Positions 40,161-48,655 of a DNA stretch of 64,000 bases are shown here, one piece after another. The position numbers and the translations under genes were made by a program. The stretch comes from a virus. Where the stretch lies: positions 124,001 through 188,000 of IMG/VR virus record IMGVR_UViG_3300035681_000001; one strand, 5' to 3'. Position 1 is the stretch's first letter, and each line of letters begins with the position of its first letter. Below the pieces are notes generated by a model. It saw nothing but the letters and a program-made list of their open reading frames with translations, was not told where the DNA came from and did no database searches.

Positions 40161-40841
40161 ATGGACATCGTTAATCTACCCACCCCTGTAGTTACTGTAG
40201 ACCCAGCAGTACTAACTGAAGTACCCATTGCTGAAATTGCTGAAGTACCTACTGCTGAGGTACCTACAGTAACTACAGACACGACCACACGCAAAGCTGA
40301 ATTAGCAGCTAGAAAAGCTGCTCTAGCAGCTGAAGCTAAAGCTATCGTAGCTGCAGAACGTGCTGAAGCTAAAAAAGCCCGCGAATTAGCTAAAGCTAAG
40401 GTTCGCGCACAAGAAGAAGCACTAAAAGAAACAGCTAAAATGCTAATAGAGCTAGCTGTTTACGTAAGGCGCAATTATTCCAGGTATCTTGATCAACTAG
40501 AAATAGAATTTACAACCTTCGGAGATTATATTGAAATTAGTGATATAAAAGTTATAAGTGAAAGCACAAGCGCAAGGCAAATTGAGCTAGAAACACTACA
40601 GTCCTTCTCTTATTATTATAATTTGCCAACCAGCAGTAGGCTACGAAAAGCAGGATTTACTACATACGATAGTATCCTAACCAACGTTATAGAAGAGCAC
40701 ATTTGCTGCTACCTACCACCTAATCAAGACGTTAGAGGCAAAGTAATAATAGAACCTACTGCTGCACCTGCAAACAGGGTTTTGGTGTACCTCCAAAACG
40801 AACCTGAAGCAGCACCTGCCTTTCCCGACCCAAACCCCTAA
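40161..40841 (+). CDS. Hypothetical protein with charged coiled-coil segment
   Basis: 226 residues. Residues 1-45 are Val/Thr/Pro-rich repeats (EVPTAEVPTV), 45-100 a Lys/Ala/Glu-rich helix (KAELAARKAALAAEAKA), then a globular part and a Pro-rich tail. The repetitive start resembles the acidic repeats in the gene at 5126. Unknown. Confidence 0.55.
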   Translation: MDIVNLPTPVVTVDPAVLTEVPIAEIAEVPTAEVPTVTTDTTTRKAELAARKAALAAEAKAIVAAERAEAKKARELAKAKVRAQEEALKETAKMLIELAVYVRRNYSRYLDQLEIEFTTFGDYIEISDIKVISESTSARQIELETLQSFSYYYNLPTSSRLRKAGFTTYDSILTNVIEEHICCYLPPNQDVRGKVIIEPTAAPANRVLVYLQNEPEAAPAFPDPNP

Positions 40842-40865
40842 CTCACTAAACTCCGATTAAAACCC

Positions 40866-41189
40866 ATGTTTGCTAACTTGGCCTACCACAGCTTTACAGC
40901 ACTAACGGAAGGGCATTACCCTCCAGGTTTTGATAACTGCTTGGAACCACTGCAAACTCAACTAAAACGACAACAAAACCTAATAGAAGAGCAAGAAACA
41001 GTTGCCCTATTAAGAGAAGAAATCCTAAAACTACCCCCATTACAACGACAAATAGTAGCTTTAAGTTACTATCTAGGGAACAAGCAGACAAACGAGGTAG
41101 CTGCAACGTTAGGTCTTAGTGTTAAGGAAGTTGAAAACCAACACGAACAAGCTGTGGAAACTCTCAGGTACCAACTAAGCAACAAATAA
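40866..41189 (+). CDS. Sigma-70 region 4-like helix-turn-helix protein
   Basis: 107 residues. The last 55 residues read LPPLQRQIVALSYYLG..EVAATLGLSVKEVENQHEQAVETL, the pattern of a sigma region 4.2 helix-turn-helix (-35 recognition). There is no region 2, so it is not a complete sigma factor. It may direct the host RNA polymerase or act as a promoter adaptor. Leader ATTAAAACCC, no SD. Confidence 0.65.
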   Translation: MFANLAYHSFTALTEGHYPPGFDNCLEPLQTQLKRQQNLIEEQETVALLREEILKLPPLQRQIVALSYYLGNKQTNEVAATLGLSVKEVENQHEQAVETLRYQLSNK

Positions 41190-41195
41190 AAAAGT

Positions 41196-41232
41196 AATAA
41201 GGTGAAAACCAAAACCAAAACCAACCAAACAC
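41196..41232 (+). promoter_or_regulatory. AAAACC-repeat leader
   Basis: AGGTGAAAACC followed by CAAAACC units up to the start at 41233. Almost the same leader precedes the gene at 62136, and AAAACC units precede 17071. Confidence 0.5.
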
Positions 41233-41646
41233 ATGGACTCTAGTGTTCTTAAATTCTGCCAGTGCCTAAACTGGAATAAAAAGTTGGTGTCTTTGTGCTC
41301 TCGACTAATAAATGAACTGTCAGAATACAAAGCTCTTCACCCACAACACGACAAACAACTTGTAAATCACGCTCGTACGTTGCTAAGCCACCATCCTTCT
41401 ATTGAAGCCTTAACTGAAATTTCAACTGAAGAACTCTCAACCAGCCAACCTACCCAATGGTTCTTTTACAGTGGATTTGAGAAGTTAACTGAAACTGAGC
41501 GAGCCTACTTTTGTGGATCTTATAAGCCTGATTGCTATAAAATGCCAGGTTGTATTGAAGTCGCAGCAAAAGAAATAGCTAGAGGTCGCAATTGCTCGGT
41601 AGAAGCCATACACCTTACAGCTTTTACTCCTTTACCTAACTCCTAA
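41233..41646 (+). CDS. Hypothetical protein
   Basis: 137 residues with Cys at both ends (FCQCLNWN; YFCGSYKPDCYKMPGC), perhaps a metal site. Unknown. Stop TAA shares a base with the next start. Confidence 0.55.
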   Translation: MDSSVLKFCQCLNWNKKLVSLCSRLINELSEYKALHPQHDKQLVNHARTLLSHHPSIEALTEISTEELSTSQPTQWFFYSGFEKLTETERAYFCGSYKPDCYKMPGCIEVAAKEIARGRNCSVEAIHLTAFTPLPNS

Positions 41647-41996
41647 TGAAAACCAAAGGTTCTAATCTTACCCCAGTAGGATCTCAAGAAGCTTTACGAC
41701 TTGCTGATTGGATAAGCGCAGAAGCTGAAGCAGAAGCTCAATCAGCAGGTACCTCAGCAGTGGGTACTTCAGCTTTTTGTTATAAATGCGGACGTATTGC
41801 TGTAGCACTAAAGCAACTAGCTGCACTAACTAACAGTTCAACAGAACAAGGGTTGTGCTGTGAAGTGGATGGACCAGCTGTGCCCACAGGCAGGGAACTG
41901 GCCTCTATCAATAAGCAGTCTACAGCACACAGCTGGCCTTTTGATAAAGACTCAGTTTATGGCTACGGACCTGAACCTATTCCACAAACTGAATGA
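41646..41996 (+). CDS. Hypothetical protein with Cys pair
   Basis: 116 residues; Glu/Ala-rich (ISAEAEAEAQSAG), CYKC in the middle and GLCCEV later. Unknown. ATGA overlap with next. Confidence 0.5.
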   Translation: MKTKGSNLTPVGSQEALRLADWISAEAEAEAQSAGTSAVGTSAFCYKCGRIAVALKQLAALTNSSTEQGLCCEVDGPAVPTGRELASINKQSTAHSWPFDKDSVYGYGPEPIPQTE

Positions 41997-42208
41997 GCAC
42001 TATAGAAGCTGAGCTAATCAATCTGATTGACAAGCTCAGGGCTTTAGGTGCATATGCTGACGCTGCTTTAGCCGATTACCTTATGTTTCAAGCGAAAGGA
42101 TACCTACCTGAATTGCTGGAACTTAAAGGTTATGCAACTACAGCACTTGAAGCTCATACCGCAACGCTTAAAGAACGTAGCGGGCCAGATAAAGCCACAA
42201 CTACCTAA
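41993..42208 (+). CDS. Small helical protein
   Basis: 71 residues, helical and acidic (ELINLIDKLRALGAYADAAL). Unknown. Confidence 0.5.
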   Translation: MSTIEAELINLIDKLRALGAYADAALADYLMFQAKGYLPELLELKGYATTALEAHTATLKERSGPDKATTT

Positions 42209-42282
42209 ATTAACACCTTACTGACAAACTGACAAATTCTCTAAGCTCCAAAAAAGCCCATCCAAGTATTGTAAATCTCACC

Positions 42283-42501
42283 ATGACTACCCCGAGTGTT
42301 GTAGACTTCGCCGTTGAAGTACTACAAATGAACAGAAGAATCATGGAATTAGAGGCTGAGGTTGAACGCCTTAGTTTCTTCAAAGAAGAATATTTTAAGC
42401 TAATGGAACATTCCAATAATCATACTAATAGGCTATTCGGTATTGCACTCCTAGGAGCAATTGGTGATATTGAAGGTGCTCAAGCACTAGCCGATTCTTA
42501 A
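42283..42501 (+). CDS. Small coiled-coil protein
   Basis: 72 residues with a leucine-rich helix (VLQMNRRIMELEAEVERLSF). Unknown. Confidence 0.5.
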   Translation: MTTPSVVDFAVEVLQMNRRIMELEAEVERLSFFKEEYFKLMEHSNNHTNRLFGIALLGAIGDIEGAQALADS

Positions 42502-42536
42502 ACCTCAATTCTCTTTCACCCCTACCACCACCTACA

Positions 42537-42806
42537 ATGCTTTCCGTTCACTATCCAGGTTGGATCCAGCACATTTCTCTTGACAGGCCAAAAGGCTCTA
42601 ATCCAAAAAACTTTCCACCAGAAGGTTATAAATCAAAAGAAGCCAAAGACCTAAACGACAACTGCTTAAGTGTAATTAAAATTGAAGCTAACTATGACGA
42701 ATTGCTAAAGTGCTGTCACATTTTAGGTAGGACACCTCCAGAGTCTACGATCCTTACTCACACTTTCATAGGTGTTAATGCTCAAGAGATTGCCGCTAAC
42801 TGGTAA
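42537..42806 (+). CDS. Small hypothetical protein
   Basis: 89 residues; ATG follows CCACCACCTACA. Mixed fold, no recognised motif. Confidence 0.5.
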   Translation: MLSVHYPGWIQHISLDRPKGSNPKNFPPEGYKSKEAKDLNDNCLSVIKIEANYDELLKCCHILGRTPPESTILTHTFIGVNAQEIAANW

Positions 42807-42850
42807 ATCTATCTATAAATCACTAACCGACTAACCCACTAACCTACCTG

Positions 42851-43174
42851 ATGACTATGGACTTGCCTGTATCTGAATCTGAACTCTGGGATCTAGAACT
42901 AGAACTTTATTATGCATCGGAAACTATTGCCGGTAGGTTTTTTGAAGCTGTACAAAAACTAAACTGGCAGCAATTTGATATCGAGGTTTGGGGAATGATT
43001 TTTAAAGGTTACATCCTAGTAACCTTGCAGGAGTTGTGGGAAGCAGGAGGGCTGGATTACGTTACACGAGCGTTAGAAATACTGATTGAAGATCCAGCCA
43101 GTTTGCGTAAACTGCGTTCAGAAGGACAACTAACTGCATTAGCAGATTTCTACGAACAGCTAGTAAACGCATGA
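42851..43174 (+). CDS. Hypothetical protein, tandem paralogue
   Basis: 107 residues. Shares with the next gene a block of about 50 residues: I(A)xRFF, W, KGYILVTLQELWEAGGL. A local gene duplication. Function unknown. Confidence 0.55.
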   Translation: MTMDLPVSESELWDLELELYYASETIAGRFFEAVQKLNWQQFDIEVWGMIFKGYILVTLQELWEAGGLDYVTRALEILIEDPASLRKLRSEGQLTALADFYEQLVNA

Positions 43175-43521
43175 TTCCCAACTACGCTGCTGCAGGTATT
43201 GATCCTGTAATACAAGCTGTTCGCTTAAGAACCACAGGCCAAATTTGGCCTGTGGGGTTGTATGATCACCCTTTATGGAATCAAGAGTTTACCCTACATT
43301 CAAACCGCAAAACAATTGCCAGTAGGTTTTTCTATGTATGTCAGTCTGGCTGGCCTGCACTTTCTACCAGTAGGTGGGAGTGGATCCTAAAAGGAACCTT
43401 TAGTGTCACTTTACGTGATTGTTGGGAAATAGGCGGGCTTTCACTAGTAAGGCAACACCTAAGAACACCTACTGTGATTCAACTTAAACTTGAAGATGTA
43501 GCAACTACAACGTCGTTTTGA
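43171..43521 (+). CDS. Hypothetical protein, tandem paralogue
   Basis: 116 residues. TIASRFFYVCQSGWPAL and LKGTFSVTLRDCWEIGGL match the preceding gene. ATGA overlap. An element similar to QSGW also occurs in 61673. Unknown. Confidence 0.55.
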   Translation: MIPNYAAAGIDPVIQAVRLRTTGQIWPVGLYDHPLWNQEFTLHSNRKTIASRFFYVCQSGWPALSTSRWEWILKGTFSVTLRDCWEIGGLSLVRQHLRTPTVIQLKLEDVATTTSF

Positions 43522-43594
43522 CGTGTACTTACCTAATCACACACCACAGCGGCGCAGCAATAGCTCCGCTCCACCCACACCCGTACTTCATGCC

Positions 43595-44101
43595 ATGTCA
43601 ATGAAAATTGAAATTGACTTAAACGACGTTTTTCGTGATGAAAGTGGCTATCCCGAAGAATCTACCGAAGACTCAATTAGGCGACAAGTCCTTACTCGCT
43701 TAACGACTGAATACCGAGAGCGGCTTTTCAAGCGTTTTGACGATGAACTAGCTGCGATCATGCAGGCTCAGATCCAGGAAGCTATCAAGTTACAAATGCC
43801 ATCTTTGGTAGATGACATTATGAACGCTGAGTTTACCCCAGTTAGCAATTACGGAGAACGCTCCAACCCCACTACTTTTAGGGAGGAGATTGTTAAAGCT
43901 ATCAAATCTGAGCTGTCATACAAACCCAAGAGCTACTCCAGCGAAGAAAACGTTTTTACAAGAGCCGTGAAGGGTGTTGTTAATGAGCAGACAAAAGTTA
44001 TTGAAAAAGCGCTGAGAGCAGAAATAGATGACTCATTCAAGCGTGATGCTATCGCTTTTGCCGTCACAAAGATTCAAGAAAGACTAGGTCTATCTAAGTA
44101 A
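43595..44101 (+). CDS. Helical hypothetical protein
   Basis: 168 residues from ATG 43595 (MSMKIEIDLNDVF), preferred to the GTG at 43523 because a C/A-rich leader lies between. Highly charged, helical and probably oligomeric. Unknown. Confidence 0.6.
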   Translation: MSMKIEIDLNDVFRDESGYPEESTEDSIRRQVLTRLTTEYRERLFKRFDDELAAIMQAQIQEAIKLQMPSLVDDIMNAEFTPVSNYGERSNPTTFREEIVKAIKSELSYKPKSYSSEENVFTRAVKGVVNEQTKVIEKALRAEIDDSFKRDAIAFAVTKIQERLGLSK

Positions 44102-44119
44102 CCCCCTCATTCAACTCAC

Positions 44120-44764
44120 ATGACCACTCCCACCCCACCCCGTGGGTGTTTTATAGCACTAGAAGGCATTGATGGCTGTGGTAAGACTACTACTACTAAA
44201 GCTCTAGCTGAGTGGCTACCCACCAGTGGATTAATGCCCTCAGGTGCTAAGTTAGTAGTAACCCGAGAACCAGGGGGTACTGCTCTAGGTGCAGAAATAC
44301 GAAAACTATTGCTGCATCCACTCAACGTACCTACCCCTACCACTGAGTTGCTTCTATTTACAGCTGATAGAGCACAACACGTAGAAACTATTATCAAGCC
44401 TGCTCTAGCAGCAGGTGATTGGGTATTATGTGATCGCTACACTGGTTCTACGGTAGCTTACCAAGGTTACGGCCGAGGTATTGATTTAGGACTCATAGCT
44501 TCTTTAGAGCAAGTAGCCACTTCAGGCCTCAAACCAGACCTTACTCTGTGGTTGTACTTGTCAGTTGAAGAGTCATTAGCTCGTAGGAAAACTAAAACCA
44601 ACGACCACATCGAATCAGCAGGCGAGGCTTTCCTAAAAAGGGTTGCAGCAGGTTTTGCTGATATAGCCTGCAAAAACTGGCATCTTATCGACGCCCATCA
44701 AACAGCCAACGCAGTTTTGTCAGACTGCCAAAAAACCATTCAACTTTATTTCCCCCACCAATGA
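44120..44764 (+). CDS. tmk: Thymidylate kinase
   Basis: 214 residues, family-typical length. P-loop GIDGCGKTT (near residue 15), the TREPGG motif for dTMP, FTADRAQH, and DRYTGSTVAYQGYGRG with the catalytic DR(Y). It phosphorylates dTMP to dTDP with ATP, feeding DNA synthesis. It is followed, overlapping, by a broken nucleoside 2-deoxyribosyltransferase-like gene, so this was a nucleotide-metabolism pair. Confidence 0.95.
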   Translation: MTTPTPPRGCFIALEGIDGCGKTTTTKALAEWLPTSGLMPSGAKLVVTREPGGTALGAEIRKLLLHPLNVPTPTTELLLFTADRAQHVETIIKPALAAGDWVLCDRYTGSTVAYQGYGRGIDLGLIASLEQVATSGLKPDLTLWLYLSVEESLARRKTKTNDHIESAGEAFLKRVAAGFADIACKNWHLIDAHQTANAVLSDCQKTIQLYFPHQ

Positions 44765-45136
44765 ACGCAAAGTACGTATTTCTCGGCGGAACCTGCAACG
44801 GTTCTACTTGTTACTACAACATGGACTGAAGTAGATAAAGCTGAAGAGCTTCGTCAGCGTGAAAGCTGTAATTACTGTCTTTATGTAATTACACCTGAAA
44901 TGACTGGAGTTTACTCCACTGCTGAGGCGGTAGAAGATAGTATCAAGCGCCCTAACAAAACTCTTTTCTGCTTTTTAACAGAAGCTAACGGCAAACAGTT
45001 TGATAAACCTCAAATCAAAAGTCTTCAAGCAACATCAGAACTGATACAAAGAAACGGTGCCCGTATTTTTCAAAGCCTTGAAGGTGTAGCAGCCTGGTTA
45101 AGATTCTCCGCAGAGCATGACTCGCACCATACGTAA
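44761..45136 (+). pseudogene. Nucleoside 2-deoxyribosyltransferase-like gene, deleted and frameshifted
   Basis: The start reads YVFLGGTCNGST, the typical opening of this family (Nuc_deoxyrib_tr_2). After a short break the +1 frame continues with TWTEVDKAEELRQRESCNY, CLYVITPEMTGVYS, EAVEDSIKRPNKTLFCFL. About 20 residues between these blocks, including the expected active-site region, are missing. The 3' part keeps a start at 44900 but the enzyme cannot be complete. Confidence 0.8.
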
Positions 45137-45479
45137 AGTTCCTATACGGCGGCAGCACCGCCGCCCTCTTACTCAAAGAACCAGAAAAGCTAAATACCTA
45201 GAACTAGCAGAACTAGACGACCTAGGTGCAAGGCTACAATCTCGGGTATCCACTTTATGGATACCCAGCGCTTATGGAGACCTAAAAGTAAGCAGCTTAA
45301 CTCAATACCACCCCTACCGGTTATGGTTGCAAAAACGATGTACCGAGTTTCTTAAAAGCCGACCCGGTAAACTTCAGTTTGACACACCAGATTGGTATGA
45401 GTGGCACCAAAACTACTTACGAACAAAGAATAATGCAAGATCCCGCAGTTCCAGATCCACGCAACGACGAAGACTATGA
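45117..45479 (+). CDS. Basic hypothetical protein
   Basis: 120 residues, basic at both ends (RTIRKVPIRRQHRRPL; RSRSSRSTQRRRL). Nucleic-acid contact is plausible. Its 3' end overlaps the next start by ATGA and an alternative small frame at 45433. Unknown. Confidence 0.5.
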   Translation: MTRTIRKVPIRRQHRRPLTQRTRKAKYLELAELDDLGARLQSRVSTLWIPSAYGDLKVSSLTQYHPYRLWLQKRCTEFLKSRPGKLQFDTPDWYEWHQNYLRTKNNARSRSSRSTQRRRL

Positions 45480-46324
45480 CACCTACGATTACGGTACCGA
45501 GCCCCTGCCCGGAGATCGTACCTGGCAGCGATTACCACTACTTGAACGAAACGTTTCAGAAGCTGGTAAAACTGGACATAGCCGACCTTAAATACTTACT
45601 GGTAAGTACACCTTGGGTTCATTTTTTACAGTATAGTGATGCAAAAGACAAAGTAGTCCTTAGTAGCACAGAATCTTTTAAACACGCTTGTTGGGGTAAT
45701 AGCTTTATGCCTCAGGAGTATAAAGACCATTATTACTCTAATCTTTTAATAGACAAAACACTCCTGTCACCCCCCTATGGATGTAGGGTGTATAGTGGCG
45801 TACCTGATACTTTTGAAAATCCACTTACGCGATTGGTGTGGTTAGCCCTAAAAGACTCTTTCCGAGATCCAAATTTTAATCAACGTGGTGCTTGGGAAAA
45901 AATCATAAGTGCAGGGGGAGTTACAGAAGATGTTTTACTGGACATCTTTAAATGTGTGCAACCTGCCACCAAATCACGTTTTGTAGAAGATGCCCTTTAT
46001 AGCACCACAGCAAATATACCATCAAGCTTTATAGACTACGTTAGCTCCGCTGGAAACTGTGGCGAGTTTAGCAGCGTGCATATCCCCAGAGCACTAGAAG
46101 TATTAAACCAGCTTGATAGGGGCCAAATACTTGGAAAATGGAAGCTGGTTGGAGCTAATAATCTGTGTCAACATGTTGCTGGTTGCATCAATGATCACTG
46201 TACTAAACCGCAGAACACTCCCACCACCACTGCCGGGGACACTACGGATAGTAGTGGATCGAACGTCAGCGTTAGGGAACCCGTTCCCGATCACTTCGCC
46301 CGACTCGCAGGCGTTAGTAATTAA
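45476..46324 (+). CDS. Hypothetical protein
   Basis: 282 residues. N-terminal and middle part globular with Cys/His near the end (NLCQHVAGCINDHC). The last 45 residues are Thr/Ser/Pro-rich and lie over the start of the DUF4326 gene in another frame. Unknown. Confidence 0.55.
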   Translation: MTPTITVPSPCPEIVPGSDYHYLNETFQKLVKLDIADLKYLLVSTPWVHFLQYSDAKDKVVLSSTESFKHACWGNSFMPQEYKDHYYSNLLIDKTLLSPPYGCRVYSGVPDTFENPLTRLVWLALKDSFRDPNFNQRGAWEKIISAGGVTEDVLLDIFKCVQPATKSRFVEDALYSTTANIPSSFIDYVSSAGNCGEFSSVHIPRALEVLNQLDRGQILGKWKLVGANNLCQHVAGCINDHCTKPQNTPTTTAGDTTDSSGSNVSVREPVPDHFARLAGVSN

Positions 46325-46505
46325 ACAATACCGTGAGTGGTTGGTCAAACAACTACAAACTCGCAATAGAGCTTCAGCTGCTTTCAACCACTTACTGAAA
46401 CTAGGGCAACACCACGACTTAGAACTTGTTTGCTGCAGCCCTTTAGACTGCGCAGACATCATTAAAGAACTATTAGAGCAGCGTTTGTATCCTCCTACCA
46501 CTTAA
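46191..46505 (+). CDS. DUF4326 family protein
   Basis: 104 residues from the ATG at 46191, overlapping the preceding gene by 134 bases. VDRTSALGNPFPI, the helix YREWLVKQLQ, LLKLGQHHDLELVCCSP and CADIIKELL match the DUF4326 pattern (GNPF...L...LVCxxxPxxCHxxxI). Function of the family is not established; it is common in phages. Start at 46113 is also in frame but lies deeper in the neighbour. Confidence 0.8.
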   Translation: MITVLNRRTLPPPLPGTLRIVVDRTSALGNPFPITSPDSQALVIKQYREWLVKQLQTRNRASAAFNHLLKLGQHHDLELVCCSPLDCADIIKELLEQRLYPPTT

Positions 46506-47353
46506 TGACTGAGTCTGTTTGGGTTGATCCTGCAGCTTTTAGGGATGAAGCTAGTATTCCCACTAGTCCTCTAGAGCAAACTACACTTTCTTACTCCAAG
46601 CTACGTACGTTACACGTCAACGGCGCCCTTACTTACCAGCGTAGGTATCTAGAGGGACTAAAAGACCCTATGACAGAAGCTCAAATCTTAGGGATTGCAA
46701 CCCATAAAAAGCTACTGGAACCGGAATCGTTTGGCGAAGACTTTTTGGTTTTACCTAAATTAGACAAACGCAAAAAAGCAGATAAGGAACAGTATGAAAA
46801 CGCTGTAGAAGAAGCTGCTGTTGAGGGTAAACTCATAATTCAAGAACCAGCTGCAGAAGCTGCTGCTGCTATGGCAGCAGCAGTAAGCAGCCATCCTCTA
46901 GTAGCACCTTTACTGGAGGATGCACTAAAAGAAGTAGAACTTAGATGGCATAAAACAGCTACGTATGGAGGTCAGCAACACAATTTTCCTACCGTAGCTT
47001 ATCTAGACTTCCTGAACCCCACATTAAAAGCAATGGGGGACCTAAAAGTTATCTCAGGTGGGTTTGACCCTTATCGCTTTCCTAGTAAAGCTAAAAAAGA
47101 GTTTTACCACGGCCAAACAGGGTTGTATTTAGAAGGAGCTGAAATTAACTCAATTGAAGTTGAGTCTTTTAATTTCATTTTGGTCTCATCTAAAGCACCA
47201 TACGACGTAGCCGTTTGCCCTACTGAACGCGAGTTTATGGAGCGTGGTAGGGTAGCTGCTACAACTACCACTAATGCGCTGTACCAACGGCTGTTGAGTA
47301 ATAACTGGATTTCGTATCCAGAACCAATACCAGTAAACTTTGTACCCTGGTAG
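46505..47353 (+). CDS. PD-(D/E)XK exonuclease, RecE/exonuclease VIII-like
   Basis: 282 residues. LSYSKLRTLHVNG near residue 28 and the block ILGIATHKKLLEPESF followed by VLPKLDKRKKADKE are typical of the RecE/DUF3799-type fold; VELRW, YLDFLN and GDLKV give the Glu, Asp and D-L-K of the active site, then FYHGQTGLYLEGA and FNFILVSSKAPYDVAV. Such 5'-3' dsDNA exonucleases act in single-strand-annealing recombination. No annealing protein (RecT/Erf/Red beta) is evident, but the SSB-like protein at 17071 may assist. Confidence 0.85.
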   Translation: MTESVWVDPAAFRDEASIPTSPLEQTTLSYSKLRTLHVNGALTYQRRYLEGLKDPMTEAQILGIATHKKLLEPESFGEDFLVLPKLDKRKKADKEQYENAVEEAAVEGKLIIQEPAAEAAAAMAAAVSSHPLVAPLLEDALKEVELRWHKTATYGGQQHNFPTVAYLDFLNPTLKAMGDLKVISGGFDPYRFPSKAKKEFYHGQTGLYLEGAEINSIEVESFNFILVSSKAPYDVAVCPTEREFMERGRVAATTTTNALYQRLLSNNWISYPEPIPVNFVPW

Positions 47354-47422
47354 TAATACAACTAAAGTGACAGCTCCACAGGCTAAATCTAGCGTGGTTT
47401 TTAAACACAATAGTTGTATTAC
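47353..47422 (+). ncRNA. Long intergenic hairpin at the end of the exonuclease gene
   Basis: GTAATACAACTA (47353-47364) and TAGTTGTATTAC (47411-47422) form a perfect 12-bp stem. Inside, CCAC/GTGG and GCTA/TAGC pair further. The stem begins on the last base of the stop codon. There is no T-run. A structured 3' UTR, antisense target or small RNA are options. The rest of 47423-47530 holds nothing clear. Confidence 0.5.
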
Positions 47423-47530
47423 AAGATCAGTACCTAAAGCAGCTATAAGCTATACTTTGTTAAAAGCTTTAACTTAAGCACTTCTTAGCAGACCCACAAA
47501 CAAAGAACATCACCAGCAAAGTAAAAAACA

Positions 47531-47785
47531 ATGACCACCGATCCACTACTCAGAGAAGCTATTCGGCTGGGCTTTACAGTCACACCAGGTAGTAACCACT
47601 GGAAACTCACACACGAAAATGGAGGGAGGACCGTGCTTTCATACAACGGAGGGCACAAAAAGAAACCCAAAGCACAACAAGACTTTCTAGCTGACCTTCG
47701 CAGAATAGTACGAGGTCAATTTGCACCACCCAGGACTCAAAAACCACCTAAACTCACTAAGGTTAAAAGCCGTAAGGGCAGTTAA
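47531..47785 (+). CDS. HicA-like small RNA-binding protein
   Basis: 84 residues. GFTVTPGSNHWKLTHENGG is close to the HicA mRNA-interferase core (GS-H-...H with the catalytic His), then a basic tail. No HicB antitoxin follows. It may be a lone toxin-like RNA-binding protein. Motif-level evidence only. Confidence 0.5.
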   Translation: MTTDPLLREAIRLGFTVTPGSNHWKLTHENGGRTVLSYNGGHKKKPKAQQDFLADLRRIVRGQFAPPRTQKPPKLTKVKSRKGS

Positions 47786-47835
47786 GCATCTAACGTACAC
47801 CTCTAAACCAAACTCACCACTCTGGTAAAAACAAC

Positions 47836-48081
47836 ATGTTGAACTTCCGTATTCCATTTCTACGTGACTTCAAACTCTTCCTAGAAGATATTACTTTTTG
47901 TCCAATAGCATCCTTTCATAATTGGTGTTGGTTGATGACCCATCAGATTGATGAACCATATTATGAAAGTAATTATGCTTGGTTTTGGGTTCACTTAAAC
48001 TGTTACTCTGATTTAGATAATGGTGGCTGTGAACACATTCCTACTCCTGAGTTCCTAATTGAACTAAATGGCCCGCTTTAA
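47836..48081 (+). CDS. Small hypothetical protein
   Basis: 81 residues, aromatic and acidic (NYAWFWVHLNCYSDLDNGGC). Unknown. Confidence 0.5.
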   Translation: MLNFRIPFLRDFKLFLEDITFCPIASFHNWCWLMTHQIDEPYYESNYAWFWVHLNCYSDLDNGGCEHIPTPEFLIELNGPL

Positions 48082-48126
48082 AGCACCTAACCCGTACCAC
48101 TACACCACACTTAACTGAGCTTTACC

Positions 48127-48504
48127 ATGAAACCATTTGAGTATTACGATCCCAGCGCCCTTACTGCAACAGCAGACTACACTACAGTCTACGTTCACGA
48201 TAGGGGCAAATTGATTTGGGAGGGTACCTTTTACGAATTTATGCGGCAACGTTTTAGTAGTAAGCTAGCTGTGCAAAAAGTAGTAGATATTGCAAAGTAT
48301 AACAAGCACCAACAAGAATACGATAAAAAAAGAGCAGAACTTCGTGCAGAATTTCAAAAAGATTTGTTTGAAGAATTTGGTGTTACTGACCACCCTAAAG
48401 CAGTCCGGATCTATAACTATGTCTACTCAAAACACCCTCATTACACCTTTAGGGAAATTTATGATACATTCGGTGAAATTGTAACGTTACTCATAAAAGA
48501 CTAA
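48127..48504 (+). CDS. Hypothetical protein
   Basis: 125 residues; charged helix in the middle (EYDKKRAELRAEFQKDLF). Unknown. Confidence 0.55.
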   Translation: MKPFEYYDPSALTATADYTTVYVHDRGKLIWEGTFYEFMRQRFSSKLAVQKVVDIAKYNKHQQEYDKKRAELRAEFQKDLFEEFGVTDHPKAVRIYNYVYSKHPHYTFREIYDTFGEIVTLLIKD

Positions 48505-48526
48505 GCCGCTCACACGTTAATTAATC

Positions 48527-48649
48527 ATGACCATTGTAATTCCAGCTTGGCTAGTAGGTTTCCTAACAACAGCAGGGTGGATAGGACTTATAGTACTGGC
48601 CGCTTTAGGCTGTGTAATGGTTTATATCATAGCTACCTTTAGGTTTTAA
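48527..48649 (+). CDS. 40-residue membrane peptide
   Basis: Nearly wholly hydrophobic (GWIGLIVLAALGCVMVYIIA), one or two membrane helices. ATG preceded by TTAATTAATC. Unknown. Confidence 0.45.
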   Translation: MTIVIPAWLVGFLTTAGWIGLIVLAALGCVMVYIIATFRF

Positions 48650-48655
48650 TCACGG

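Noticed and set aside
45379-45591. 70-codon frame between 45117 and 45476 genes
   Set aside because: It overlaps both neighbours almost fully, in a third frame, and has no leader or recognisable content.
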